NCBI GenBank assembly: GCA_027596075.1
Contig: JADGJC010000408.1
Span: forward strand, 1 to 31,154
Reading direction: 5' to 3'
Length of the DNA stretch: 31,154 bases
DNA from: Rhizophlyctis rosea
Lineage: Eukaryota; Chytridiomycota; Chytridiomycetes; Rhizophlyctidales; Rhizophlyctidaceae
A program made the translations under genes and the position numbers. The notes under the pieces are model-generated. The model was not told the DNA's origin, did no database searches, and was given only the letters and a program-made list of their open reading frames with translations. Shown one piece after another: positions 9,565-20,278 of the stretch (position 1 is its first letter; each line of letters opens with the position of its first letter).

Positions 9565-11013
9565 TATGGAATGAGGTTTGACGAGTGTGTTTTTGAGTAG
9601 TAGTATGTGGGAGGAAAGATGATCAGACGGAGGTATTTATATGTTCCTACTGGCGAGGGTCAAGCGCAGAAGCGGGGTCATGCACCCTTGGATTGAGACG
9701 GTGGCGTCGTGAAGACGCGTTTCGGGGCTCACGTGTGGCTTGGCTACTACTCGTAAGCACGTGATCCATTTCCACTTTGGCTCGCAGTCCCATACCCACT
9801 CCTCTACTTCTTCGTCACTTGTCCCAGGAATGAGTCGATATGCCCAGTGGGATGGTCAAGAAGCACCTATTGAGCAGGACAGTAAAGGCTGTTGAACCCA
9901 TTTCGATTGATTCATCACAATATTTTAACAAGACGTCGAAGTAACTGGGATGCTGGTAGAAACCAAGTCACAAAAAAGACGTCAATGGTAACTCGTCAGG
10001 CCTTTCAGGTAGTAGCAATCTCACTCCTCCTAATAGTACGAAGGTATGAGCGAGCACAAGGGAGTGAAAGAATTATTTAGGTGTGTGCTTGAGTGTCCCC
10101 TTCAATCACGGCATTGATTGCGATGCAGTGTAGTCTCTGCAATGCCTTTAAAAGCCAATCGATATGAAGCAACCAAGGAAAAAATGGGCCAGAAACCTCC
10201 ATTGCATCCTCCTGCCACAGAACCTCATGACGTGCAAGGGAGATATTCCTAGAGCTGAAGCCAGACAACCTGCAGATTATGATTACATACCTTCTAAAAT
10301 GAGCCTGACCTTCAGTAGGCAGGAAGTGGGGCATTGCCTTCCAATGCACGACCTGAGCTTATACGGAAATGGATGCAAATGCTGCAAGTGAATGTTAGAG
10401 AAGGAACGGGGGCGTGATGGAACCCTCTTGAACCCTGCTGCGCGTATGCTGCGCCGCGGGCTGGGCCAATTTCATATCTAAGCCACGCATTTCAGCCAAT
10501 CAATCTCCTGCTAAACCCAAGCCATATGTGAGTGAGATTGCACCTTTTCAAAATGGAAGACATTGGAAGGCGTGCGAACTGGCGGAGCGCGAAAGTGGCT
10601 CAAACCAAATCCGGGCCAAAACGTGTCGCCGCCCGATAGAAAAGCAATCTGCTCTCACCAAAGGTCGCCGGAATTTGGTAGATCACACTAATTCCTGACT
10701 TCGAGAGGTAGGTAAACCGTGAGATATAGGGAAGGCCATCGCAAAAGACCTGGTTGCCAGTCGCACAGTGTAGACGGTGGTTCAGATCACTCACTTTTCC
10801 GGTTGTTTATGCAGATTTCTCATAACGCTGTTCGCAGTTCTCGCGCCACATAATCAGTTGTGCGAACTCTGTGCACTAGCTCACTCCCAGTCTTGAATCG
10901 TAAAGATTCCGTCCAAAAGCACCTCCTTTGGGTCAACCTTCACCCCAGGTGGCTTGCATACCTATCACGGATAGAGCGCGTGAACTTTCTTGACTGACAT
11001 ATTCCCACAACAG
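9565..11013. other. Intergenic region upstream of the Hsp110 gene
   Basis: No gene is recognised. The region includes two CACGTG palindromes near 9730-9763 and, at its right end, a well-formed intron 3' end (CTGAC branch site about 20 nt before CCACAACAG, ending at 11013). A clear array of heat-shock elements (alternating GAA and TTC) was not found upstream of the Hsp110 start. Confidence 0.5.
9730..9763. promoter_or_regulatory. Two CACGTG (E-box) palindromes
   Basis: CACGTG occurs at 9730-9735 and 9758-9763, 28 bp apart start to start. In fungi this core is bound by bHLH factors such as the Cbf1 and Pho4 types. No adjacent gene start makes the role clear, so the sites are noted on sequence alone. 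Confidence 0.25.
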
Positions 11014-11222
11014 GAAATTCCCTCATCGCCGACGTTCTTGTTGGTATCGTTGCTATCGGGGTTATCGGTTTAATCGCCCACTTCCTGTTCAAATCGCGCA
11101 ATTCGAGTTCATCGATCGGCAAACGAAAGAAGAACAAGAAGGATAAACAGAACAAAACAAACCCAAAACCTGAAGCACTCCTTGATACCTCCGATCCTAC
11201 CGAAAATAATACTGTTAGAGCC
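11014..11222 (+). CDS. Putative upstream exon: transmembrane anchor in frame with Hsp110
   Basis: Directly upstream of the Hsp110 ATG, the same frame stays open for about 70 codons to an intron-like acceptor at 11013. It encodes a strongly hydrophobic segment (LIADVLVGIVAIGVIGLIAH, then FLFK), a Lys-rich stretch (GKRKKNKKDKQNK) and a short polar linker running without a stop into MSVVGIDFG. That order, hydrophobic helix then positive cluster, is that of an N-terminal membrane anchor with the chaperone facing the cytosol. The exon start is phase 2, so it needs one base from an earlier exon; no convincing first exon with an ATG was found between 10500 and 11000. It could be an alternative-promoter isoform, or an open 5' leader by chance. 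Confidence 0.4.
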
Positions 11223-14200
11223 ATGTCTGTCGTCGGAATTGATTTTGGTAACCTGCAGACGGTCGTCGCCGTCGCCCGTAACAAGGGTATCGACGTGATC
11301 ATGAACGAGGCGTCGTCACGCGGAACTCCGTGAGTGTCATAATCTTGGGAAGGGAGGGGATCTTCTTGATTTTGGGAGGGAAGGGGATAGGTTGGATCGC
11401 GAGGGTTCAAATGTCAGGGAAGCGGTGGACGTTGGAGATGCACTAGCATAGGACGTTGATGTCACATATGGGCTATTTCGAGTGATTGAGTGGTTCATGA
11501 GCTATATCTAATTTACGTCTTTCATGCAGATCTATGGTTTCTTTTGGTGAAAAGCAACGGTTTTTGGGAGAGGGGGCAAAAACTTTGGTATGTTCCGAGA
11601 GAAGGAACTCCTATTGGGAATTCCGACTTAACTTTGCATCTTGCTCAGGAAATCTCGAATTTCAAGAACACCGTCGGGAGCTTGAAGAGATTACTTGGGC
11701 GGCCATTCTCCGATCCGGATATCATGCAGGTTGAGAAGCGTTTCCTTCCGGTCAACCTTGTGGAGGGTACGCGTGGGGAGGTTGCCGCTAGTGTGAGTTC
11801 ATGAGATGCATTGTTGCAGAAGTGGTGGCCATGCTGACATGCTTCTTTTTCTAGGTATACTACCAAGGAGAGCAGCGCGAGTTTACCTTCACCCAGATTG
11901 CTGGCATGTACTTCGGAAAGGTTAAGGAGTTTACCAGCAAGGAGATGAAAATGCCCATCACCGATGTTGTCATCTCTTGCCCCACGTGGTTCACCGACCG
12001 TCAACGAAGAGCTCTCCACGATGCCGCAACACTCCAAAACTTGACTGTCCTCCGCATCATCAACGACACGACTGCTTGTAAGTACATACACTACAGATAT
12101 TTTGATGCGACGGCATTATCTGATCTACATTTCTTCAATAGCCGCTCTTGGGTACGGTATCACCAAGACCGACCTCCCCGAGTCCACGGCAAAGCCCCGC
12201 ACTGTCGTCTTCGTTGATTTCGGCCACTCCTCCCTCCAAATTGCAGTTGTCGCGTTCGTGAAGGGCAAGTTGATCGTTAAGGGTACCGCATACGACCGTA
12301 ACCTTGGTGGACGTGACTTCGACGAAGTTTTGGTTCAACACTACATCAAGGAGTTCAACGCTAAGTACAAGTTGGACATCAACTCCAGTGCCAAGGCTGT
12401 TTACCGGTTGCGTCAGGGTTGCGAGAAGGTTAAGAAGGTAAGATTGTCTATTCAAGTCCACTGAGTGGATGTGAAACTCATTATTGCATGTCATTCCTCC
12501 AGACCCTTAGTGCCAACGCTCAAGCGCAGTTGAACGTGGAGTCTTTGTTGGATGACAAGGATGTGTCCGCTCTCGTGCAAAGGGCTGACTACGAGGAATG
12601 GATTGCACCTCTTTTGGAACGCATTCGTGGGCCTGTGCAAGAAGCTTTGGATATTGCTGGTGTGACCAAGGATGACGTTGACTTTGTGGAATTGGTTGGT
12701 GGTACTACCCGTATCCCCGCTGTCAAGGCTATCTTGTCCGAGTTCTTCGCTACCCCGGAAGGTAAAATTGACTATATCACGATGCATTGAAGAAGGATCC
12801 TGATACTTTTCAATGTTACAGGCAGCAAATTGTCCACTACCTTGAACCAGGACGAAGCTGTTTCTCGTGGTTGTGCCCTGCAATGCGCCATGATCTCTCC
12901 AGTCTTCAAAGTCCGCGAGTTCGCGGTCCAAGACTGGAACTCATACCCCGTTGAACTCTCTTGGGACGCGAGCCTTGCTCCTGCCCCCAAGTCTGGCGAG
13001 GCCGTTGAGACGAAGTTGGATGCTTTCCCGGTTGGCAACCAAGTTCCCAGCACTAAGGTATGAATAATGGTGCCGACGTTTTGGAACTGTCATGTATTGA
13101 CTTGGAACCTTCAGATCTTGACCTTCTACCGTGCGCTCCGTGATGCTGAGGCCGGCGCGGATGGATCTGTATCGCTCGACATCAGCGCTGACTACGCCGA
13201 GTCCGCCGTGCAACGCCGTCATCCGACCGGGACGGGCAAGCACATTGGTCGCTGGACTTTGAAGGGTATTAAGAAGCTGCCTTCGGCGGTTGAGCAAGCA
13301 AATGGTGGTGAGGCCAAGGCGACCATCAAGGTCAAGGCTAGGTTGGATGGCAACCACGTCGTTGGGTGAGTAACGTTTGACCTGAATCCTCGAAATGATA
13401 GGCGCTGACTGCTGCGAATTTGTTGTTTTAGCATTGAGAGCGCCAGCCAAATTGAGGAGTTGGTTGTTCCTGTTGAGGACAAGAAGGAGGACGACAAGAA
13501 GGAGGATGCCAAGGATGAGGCGACCCCCATGGAGACGGACGATGCCGCCAAGGACGCCGCTTCACCAGCTGCCAGTGGCAAGACCAAGAAGGTTGTCAAG
13601 AAGCACGACCTGACCATCGTCTCCGAGACTTTCTCTGCAAACCCCGAACTTCTCTCCACATGGCAAGCCGAAGAGGGTGCCATGCACGCTTCCGACAGGC
13701 TCATCATCGACACCGCCGAACGCCGTAACGCCCTGGAGGAGTACGTTTACGAAACCCGTTCCCGGTTGGAGATGGCGTGGTCGGAGTATGTGCCGGACGC
13801 GGACCGGTCTGCGTTCTTGAAGAAGCTGAACGCAATGGAGGATTGGTTGTACGGGGAGGGAGAGGATGAGACGAAGAGTGTGTACATCGAGAAGTTGGCG
13901 GAGCTCAAGAAGGTTGGGGACCCGATTGCTAAGAGATATTTGGAGGCGGAGGAGCGCCCGATTGCTGAAAAGCAGCTGAGGGAATACATCAACTCCGTTC
14001 TTGTAAACTTGTCTGCAGGGGTATGTGTTCAAAGACGATCCTTTGCAATTCGCATGCATCTGAAACTAACAACAAAATCCGTAGGACGACCGGTATGCCC
14101 ACATCCCCAAGGCGGACCTTGACAAGGTTTCTGCCGACTGCCAAGCCAAGCTCAACTGGCTCAACGACTCCATCGCCAAGCAAAACGAGACCTCCAAGGC

Positions 14201-14402
14201 CGCAGACCCCGTCGTCACCAGCGACCGTATCCTCAAGGAGCGTGACCTCCTACAGCTCATCGTCAACCCCATCCTCAGTCGCCCTAAGCCCGCACCCAAG
14301 AAGGAGGAACCCAAGAAGGAGGAGGCTAAGCCTGAGGAGCCTAAGAAGGATGAAGCCAAGGAGGAACCTCCGAAGGAGGCGCAGGATATGGAGGTTGATT
14401 GA
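11223..14402 (+). CDS. SSE1: Hsp110/Sse1-type Hsp70 co-chaperone
   Basis: Ten exons (11223-11329, 11530-11587, 11649-11792, 11855-12077, 12142-12437, 12503-12761, 12822-13057, 13115-13365, 13432-14020, 14085-14402) give 826 residues. In the family, Sse1/Hsp110 is the cytosolic nucleotide-exchange factor for Hsp70 and holds unfolded clients. The N-terminal nucleotide-binding domain starts [19 protein letters not shown] and includes [25 protein letters not shown] and [13 protein letters not shown]. The beta domain carries the acidic, Lys/Glu/Asp-rich loop typical of Hsp110 rather than Hsp70 (about 13475-13600), followed by the long helical C-terminal domain. The tail is Lys/Glu/Pro-rich and ends MEVD, reminiscent of the EEVD of cytosolic Hsp70. 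The start gives the standard Hsp110 N-terminus; a possible in-frame upstream extension is listed separately. Intron 1 (200 nt) is the longest of the gene. Confidence 0.95.
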
Positions 14403-14861
14403 AGGGTTTTAGGAGTGTGGTAGCATAGAGCAAGAGTATTTGAAATTTGTATGTATCAATGTGAGATAGATTCCACATATTATTCAAGATATAATTTTAT
14501 CAAGCATTTTTCGTCCGTCAATCTGGTTTTTGTCTTGCAATCCTTTTTTTGGTTTGTTGTTTTTCTGAAGGGCAAAGTGGGCAAGTTGTGGATTGCAAGT
14601 GAAACCTGACGCGGTATCCAAGCCACAATCACGAGCAATTGGAATGCATTGGAGCACAGCTGTGCCTCCAAGGTGCAATTTTCCCACGCTCTGCCCCCTC
14701 CCCTGCATTTCGACAGCTTGAGTCATCTACTTTCCAGATCTACTTTTCACTCCGCTCTCTTGCGTAGTCTTTATCGCCTAAAAGTCTCGACTATCTACCA
14801 CTTGTAGTGTTGCTTGACGCCAAACAGTTTTGAAACATATTCTCTCCATCAGTTAGTCCTG
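14403..14861. other. Short intergenic region between two plus-strand genes
   Basis: It contains the 3' end of Hsp110, with A/T-rich sequence near 14430-14510 suited to polyadenylation, and the promoter and leader of the following gene. No further gene is seen. Confidence 0.5.
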
Positions 14862-17800
14862 ATGCGCGATAAAGGTAGGGTGTAAACCCGTTCCACCGCT
14901 GTGTTTTGGAAAAGAGGCTTCCCTGGGTTGATGACTGACTTTATTACGCTCAAAATACACTCAAGGTATTGAGTACGAGGTCTACTGGCCAATCAAGTGG
15001 CGCCCAGACGAGGCACAAAACAAAGCGGTGCGGTAAGTGACGGCCGTGATGGTAGCTGATAGTGGTATATTTTGCAAGGAGACTAAGTGTAGACGAGCAG
15101 GGAGCTTCGAAGCAGTCTGCCTGCTAATTGCGAAGTCACAGCCACGGGCGTGTCTTGGAAAGTGAACGTTCACGATGCGAAGGAACTTCAGAAGGCGTAT
15201 GTATTGCTGCAAAGGGAACTGCGACATAACGTGACGGTTGTTTATTTACTTATCGGTGCATGCCTTTCATGATAGGCGCGATGGGCTTGAGGAAATCGTC
15301 GGCGCATACGTCTACCGCTACTCATTCCGCCCGGAGTTGGTGAATTACTTGTTCGGTCCCGACAGGGAAAATCTGGTGAAGAAGGTCGCTATGACGTCCC
15401 ATCAGGTGGATGTTGTTGCCCAGATGGACTTTCAAAAGAAGGTGCGTGTAAACTTCCATGCGTGGTTGATGCTTCGGACTGAACTTCGGCATTGTTGCGT
15501 AACACCAGCAAGCCGTTCTGATGGTCGAACCTGGAGATGAAGGCCGAAGGAATATGGATGCTATGCTGACGCGTTTGAAGGGTTTTGAGGATACGAAGAT
15601 GGAAGAGGTTCAGAACGTGAGTGTATGGATTTTGCGTTCTTTTGCTGCTGACTTGCGTGTATTAACTTCGTGACTGAATTCGCAGAAGGGAATGCTCCCC
15701 GATGGTGAAGAATTGCCAAGCTATGGAGACGCGACATCGGTGGCGACATCGGAGGCGACATCCTTCACCGCAGTTCAACGTTTTGAAGAAGAAGTCGAGT
15801 TCGACCCCGAAATTGTTTACAAGGACGGTCCATCCTACCAAGCGTTTGTCAACAAGTTGAAGGCTACCTCTCAAGACGATGTGGAAGTTGATTTCATTCC
15901 TGACAAGCCCGTACGTGTCAAACCTTCTCAACTGAAGATCTGAAGATGACTTTTCTGGATACTTACAGTCGTCCCACCATAGAGTGTCAAAGTTACCGGG
16001 GTCGACAAGAAAGCGTTCAACGGAGTCAAGGCAATGGTTCGTCATTACTATGAAACTTACTCGGCCTTCATTGTAAGTGTTTGTCCCCATGAACCATCGT
16101 TCAGCACGCACAATTCAACAGTCAAATCGACAGATGAAGAGGAAAAAGTTGAAATCCGAGACGTCAGAAAAAACGCCATCAATCCCCAATAAGCCTGCGA
16201 TTACGCCAGCAGCGTGGGGTTTCAAGCAAGAGACGCTTGAGCAGTTGGCGAAGAGTGACCCGGACAGGATCATGAAAGTGGTCAAAGACGTGAGTGCACA
16301 CCACGGAGTGGAGCTGAAGCTTGACGGCAAGGTAAACGGTCTTCCCACTTTCCGCGAAAGTATGAATCGTACTCATTGACCAATTTAGGATGTCGCCATC
16401 TTCTCGAGCAACGGCGCTGACATCAAGGCCGTCCGAGACTCTCTTGCAAGGTTCGAAAGCAACGTGCTTGAAAGTTCAGCCAAATCGAATTTGGCTGCCG
16501 CGCCAAGCGTGAGCTATTTGATGTTTGATTCATCCAATGCATGATAGCTCTCACAAATTCAAAACAGCCAACGCCTGCTGCGCCGGCAATCGAAATCAGT
16601 TCCCCCGTCGTTGCCCCAACCCCTACGAAAGTTGACGACACCAAGCCTGTTGCTCCGGTTGCCCCGGCCGCGTCGGCAATTGATGACACTAAGTCTATTG
16701 CTTCAATTGCCCCGACCGCTTCATCAAGTGACGACACCAAGCCCAATGTTCCTCCGAAAATCCGTTCCGCGAAAGGCAAGGACAAAGCAGCCCTCGAAGG
16801 TAAAACCGCATGCAGATGGCTCTTTGACGGTAAGTTCCCATGCAATTAAAGTGGCAAGGACTATGCTGATATGACATCCGTGATTATGGCAGGCGTCGCT
16901 TCGAAAGTGTTGCAAGACGAGGTTGTTGAAAAGGAGATGGTCCAGTACGTCAATGATGCGGCGTCGCAGTACGGGGCTCGTCTCATCTATTCGAGGCAAT
17001 ACAAGGTGAATTTGCAGCATTGTTGAACGTTCAAAGGTGAGAGAACTAAGGCAATGTCTAGGGCTTGTTGATTGTCGTGGAATCGGCGGAGAATTGGATC
17101 CCACTGGTCGAAAGAGTGGAGTCTTTTCAGGATCGCAAGCTCCGGCCAGCGCCCGAGGTAAGCTGGGTGAACATTGGACCACTGTTACTCAGAAGCTAAT
17201 GATGTCATTTAGCCATTGTCGGCAAGTCTTGTGGCGAACATCAAGGCTGACGCTGTCAAAGTTGCGATGAACAAGATTGAAGAGCCGATCATCAGCGAGC
17301 TCGCACCAGCAGTGGAAGCGAACATCTCCGCGGAAAATGGCATCGGTATCAAGAAATATGAAGTGCCGGAACCAATTCCCGAAGTTGAGGAAGCTATGGT
17401 GCGCCCGACAGATGCTGCGAAAAAGACGACGCAAGTAAGAATTTCTCATTGGCATTATGGATGGGATTCGTGATGCTGAGTGTTGCTGAAACGATAGGGC
17501 GCGAAGCCGATGGCACATGAATCGGCTGACATTGATATCGAGCTGGACTTGACCAAGGATGTGAGTCAATAGGGACAGGTCCCACTTCATAATTCAAGTC
17601 ATTGATCGTCTGCAACAGGAAAATCATGCACTCCCACTCGAGCAGCACCAGGACTCTACGATCGAGCTCGACGCACACGGACCAGCCGACATCGATATCG
17701 AGCTGGACTTGACCAAGAATGTAAGGCATTCCGGAGAGTTGACAGTATACATTTAGCTCATCATTCCTCCTCGCCAACAGGAGGATCCTGCACCTGAGCA

Positions 17801-18414
17801 GCAGCAGGAACCTACCATTGAGCTCGACATGCGTGAGCACATGGCAACTCCTGTGGCAAGTAGTTTGCTAACTGATACCAACGTCGTACTCGGACCTAAT
17901 AAATCATTATCATCTTCAGCCGAACACTGCGATGACGCCTTCCACGAAGTCGTCGCCCGAGTCTCCGGTCACCCCTCAATGGCCAACTCCTGCGGGATCA
18001 TACCCTACTCAAAGCCGTTCGCCCGTTCCTCCATTCGCGCCAAGCAGCGGTCCACCGCAATGGCCAGGCATGCCGTACTCATACGCTCCTTGGGGCAGTC
18101 CTGCGTACCGCCCACCTGCCGGTCCTGACACACCATCGCCTCAAGCGACATACTACGGCGGTGGCTGGCCCGGTGGTCCATCTGCTCAGCCCTTCTGGCC
18201 TGGCGCCGTTCCGTTCGGCTGGCCCGGCTCGCCGTCGCCATGGGGAGCGCGGCCCATGGGTCCGCCAAGCAGCACTGACGCTCCGGCCCCTCCCGGCTTC
18301 ACGCACCCTTTCGTAATGCCGCATGCTGCAGCTGCCATGGGCCAGCCGCCATGCAACCCGCCGACCACCGTCGGACCTCCGGGATTGGCGCCGCCACCAA
18401 AGCGTGAGGATTGA
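14862..18414 (+). CDS. Unrecognised protein with KH-like modules and Pro-rich tail
   Basis: Seventeen exons (14862-14874, 14966-15032, 15101-15196, 15276-15441, 15509-15616, 15686-15910, 15983-16072, 16122-16331, 16389-16508, 16568-16829, 16893-17005, 17062-17157, 17213-17434, 17498-17560, 17619-17720, 17781-17852, 17920-18414) give 839 residues in one frame. I do not recognise a named family. The first 530 residues hold several strand-helix units that look like degenerate KH domains: FGPDRENLVKKV near residue 86 resembles a GxxG loop, and VKVTGVDKKAFNGVKAMV, DVAIFSSNGADIKAVRDSL and LLIVVESAENWIPLVERV repeat a strand-then-helix pattern. Then come DDTK repeats, two copies of an ADIDIELDLTK exon unit, and a Pro/Gly/Trp-rich disordered tail (676-839). 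RNA binding is an inference only. The exon 3 acceptor and the exon 16 donor (GTGGCA, non-standard) are the least certain junctions. Confidence 0.75.
15731..15766 (+). repeat. Three 12-bp in-frame repeats (GCGACATCGGNG type)
   Basis: Three consecutive 12-base units with core GCGACATC inside exon 6 of the unrecognised gene encode ATSV-ATSE-ATSF. The length is a multiple of three, so the frame is kept. This is a small coding minisatellite in a probably disordered linker. Confidence 0.7.
16634..16745 (+). repeat. 48-bp coding repeats (DDTK units)
   Basis: Exon 10 of the unrecognised gene carries two full and one partial copy of a 16-residue unit: DDTKPVAPVAPAASAI, DDTKSIASIAPTASSS, then DDTKPNVPP. 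Units start at 16634, 16682 and 16730. The repeat sits in a Pro/Ala/Ser-rich linker expected to be disordered. Confidence 0.75.
17525..17828 (+). repeat. Tandem duplicated exon-intron-exon unit
   Basis: Unit A (17525-17672) and unit B (17685-17828) each encode ADIDIELDLTK, then an intron at the identical codon position (58 and 60 nt), then an acidic/Gln segment ending TIELD. The matching intron position means the duplication included the intron, so it arose at DNA level, not by exon shuffling of separate sources. Confidence 0.8.
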
Positions 18415-18985
18415 AGTGCCGGCAGCAAGCTTAGCTCAGTAGTACGGGAGCAGCTGAATCGGCGTGGTATCGCGTGGAAATTAGCAAAGCAGTTTGTTTG
18501 CGGTGCAAGTTTAGCCTAGATTGCGATTGCAGTGTGTGTTGTATATCAAGGCATATAAGTCGGATGTAAAACAGATGCGCTTTATCTTTTGCACAATGCA
18601 ATCTATTTTATATTGACCATTGGATGATGCGTTGTTCCATCCTTGGCGATACTCAAGCAGTATCTTCTGTGAGATGGGGAATTAAACGTGGGGTTTCAAC
18701 CCTGTAACCACTTTGCTTTCAAGGAGTGCGGGAATGTAATCGAAACTTGCGGGGTAAGGTGGTGCACATTCGAACGCCGCAGGATGTAAAAGACTGTCAT
18801 GATGCATAAGCACGGGTTTTGTTCTTAAAACTCAGTATCCTGTTTCTTGAAGATTTGCCAAATTAAGGCCAAACCCAGTAGTCAGGTGCGTTCGATCGAT
18901 GTGCAGAATAATCAACTTTGGGTAATTCGCCACAGTCTTATTCTCAAAGCGGGTCACAAGGAAAAAAGGAAACATTCAATGCCAG
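18415..18985. other. Intergenic region, 3' of the unrecognised gene
   Basis: An A/T-rich stretch around 18540-18620 is a plausible polyadenylation zone for the plus-strand gene. Nothing else is recognised before the tRNA. Confidence 0.5.
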
Positions 18986-18990
18986 AAAAA
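18986..18990 (-). terminator. RNA polymerase III T-run after tRNA-Arg
   Basis: Five T residues on the minus strand begin one base after the discriminator of the tRNA-Arg gene, the normal Pol III termination signal. Confidence 0.75.
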
Positions 18991-18991
18991 C

Positions 18992-19064
18992 CGAGCCTAC
19001 CAGGGGTCGAACCTGGAATCTCCTGATTCGTAGTCAGGCGCCTTATCCATTGGGCCATAGGCCC
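18992..19064 (-). tRNA. tRNA-Arg (anticodon ACG)
   Basis: The minus strand folds as a 73-nt tRNA without an intron. The acceptor stem GGGCCTA pairs with TAGGCTC (one G-T), the D arm is GCC/GGC, the anticodon stem is CCTGA/TCAGG with loop CTACGAA (anticodon ACG), and the T arm is CCAGG-TTCGACC-CCTGG with the standard TTCGA box B. The discriminator base is G. ACG would be read as inosine-CG after editing and decodes CGN arginine codons. Confidence 0.95.
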
Positions 19065-20278
19065 CGGTTGTGTTGTTGCATACCATTAGCAATATATATC
19101 AACAAACAGCTTATCTTGCGAGGCAAATTTGGTGGTTGGTGTTGAAAGGGCTAAACAAGAGCATATTCAAGTCGAGGACATTGACGCACGTTTAGAACGT
19201 TTATGGCACCCAAATTTTCTCCACACCATGAAGTGACTGTCAGATTTGAAGCAAACTTTATTGATCATTGGACAATGAAATCTTTGCAGATGGGAGTTGA
19301 AAGACGGGTTGGAAGCGTACAGCCCAGCTGGACTGTAATAGCTCGTGCTCTTTCAAACTCTTACATATTGTATTCGGGATGGACTGTCACAAGTAGGGAA
19401 AGTGCCCTTAGATGGACCAGCTATCACTCATGGCTTGAACATGCATCCGGATACCTGGACGCCTTTTCTCAGCGCAATCAAATTATTCAAATGTAAATCT
19501 TCGCACCCGTAAAAAACTTCATGCTGGTCCACATCGGCGTCTTCCTTCCCGATAGGACCCGCGAGTTATTCCCATTGTGAGTGGCGCATGTGGCAATGCA
19601 AGTTGTGCCTCATTCGGTCAGTTGTTCCGATGCAGGGGGCACAAACAAGACGCGGAATCAATAACCTCAATAAAGTTATAGTGGGTAAAAGAGTGTGAAG
19701 TAAAATCTTGAAATGGCAGACGGGCAGTCGATATGTAAGCACAATCTCATTATAAAACAAATGAGTAAGAGAGGAACCATCCGTAAAACTCTCATATATG
19801 AGCATACTTATCGCTTTTGAGTAGGATTCGTTACCATATACCTATTCGCCCATTGTAATTTGTGCCGTAACAACCCTCGCCTTTCATGCCAGTTCAGTAA
19901 GGGAGGCACGTGTTTAGAAACGCCACCAGGTAATACGACCCGTTGTGGGCCTATCGACGCCCCCAGAACACACCGCATTCTCACACTCTCACGCTCTCCA
20001 ATAAACTGTCTTTTCTAATTTTGGAACAGCTGCATAAACCCATACATAATACAAACCATCCGCGCATATCAATAGCACATAGCTGCGGAGGGTAAGGTGC
20101 TTCCCCACCGTGTGCTATATTCATCGGGTATTGACAGGCGCGCGAGACACTCCACTGTGGCGCTCAATACATACCTCCGCTAGTGCCCGAAATACTCCCT
20201 GTTTCACTGCACACCAAAGTGTGACTGCAGTGCGCACCGACCGGCCTTTTGACCTGACGGGTTTCCTACGTTCCCGGC
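19065..20278. other. Intergenic region between tRNA-Arg and CDC24
   Basis: Short open frames here (for example 19203-19496 on the plus strand) have no recognisable domains or splice-supported extensions. The right part is the promoter and leader of CDC24; the leader region contains an ATG at 20110 whose frame overlaps the CDC24 start out of frame. Confidence 0.5.

Noticed and set aside
10800..10860. TTC-rich stretch considered as a heat-shock element upstream of Hsp110
   Set aside because: The TTC units are not at the 5-bp alternating GAA/TTC spacing required for a heat-shock factor site.
10940..11410. 156-codon minus-strand open frame over the Hsp110 5' end
   Set aside because: It lies opposite the coding-like Hsp110 sequence and shows no domain; an antisense shadow.
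19203..19496. 97-codon plus-strand open frame downstream of tRNA-Arg
   Set aside because: No recognisable domain or splice-supported extension and isolated in a long noncoding stretch.
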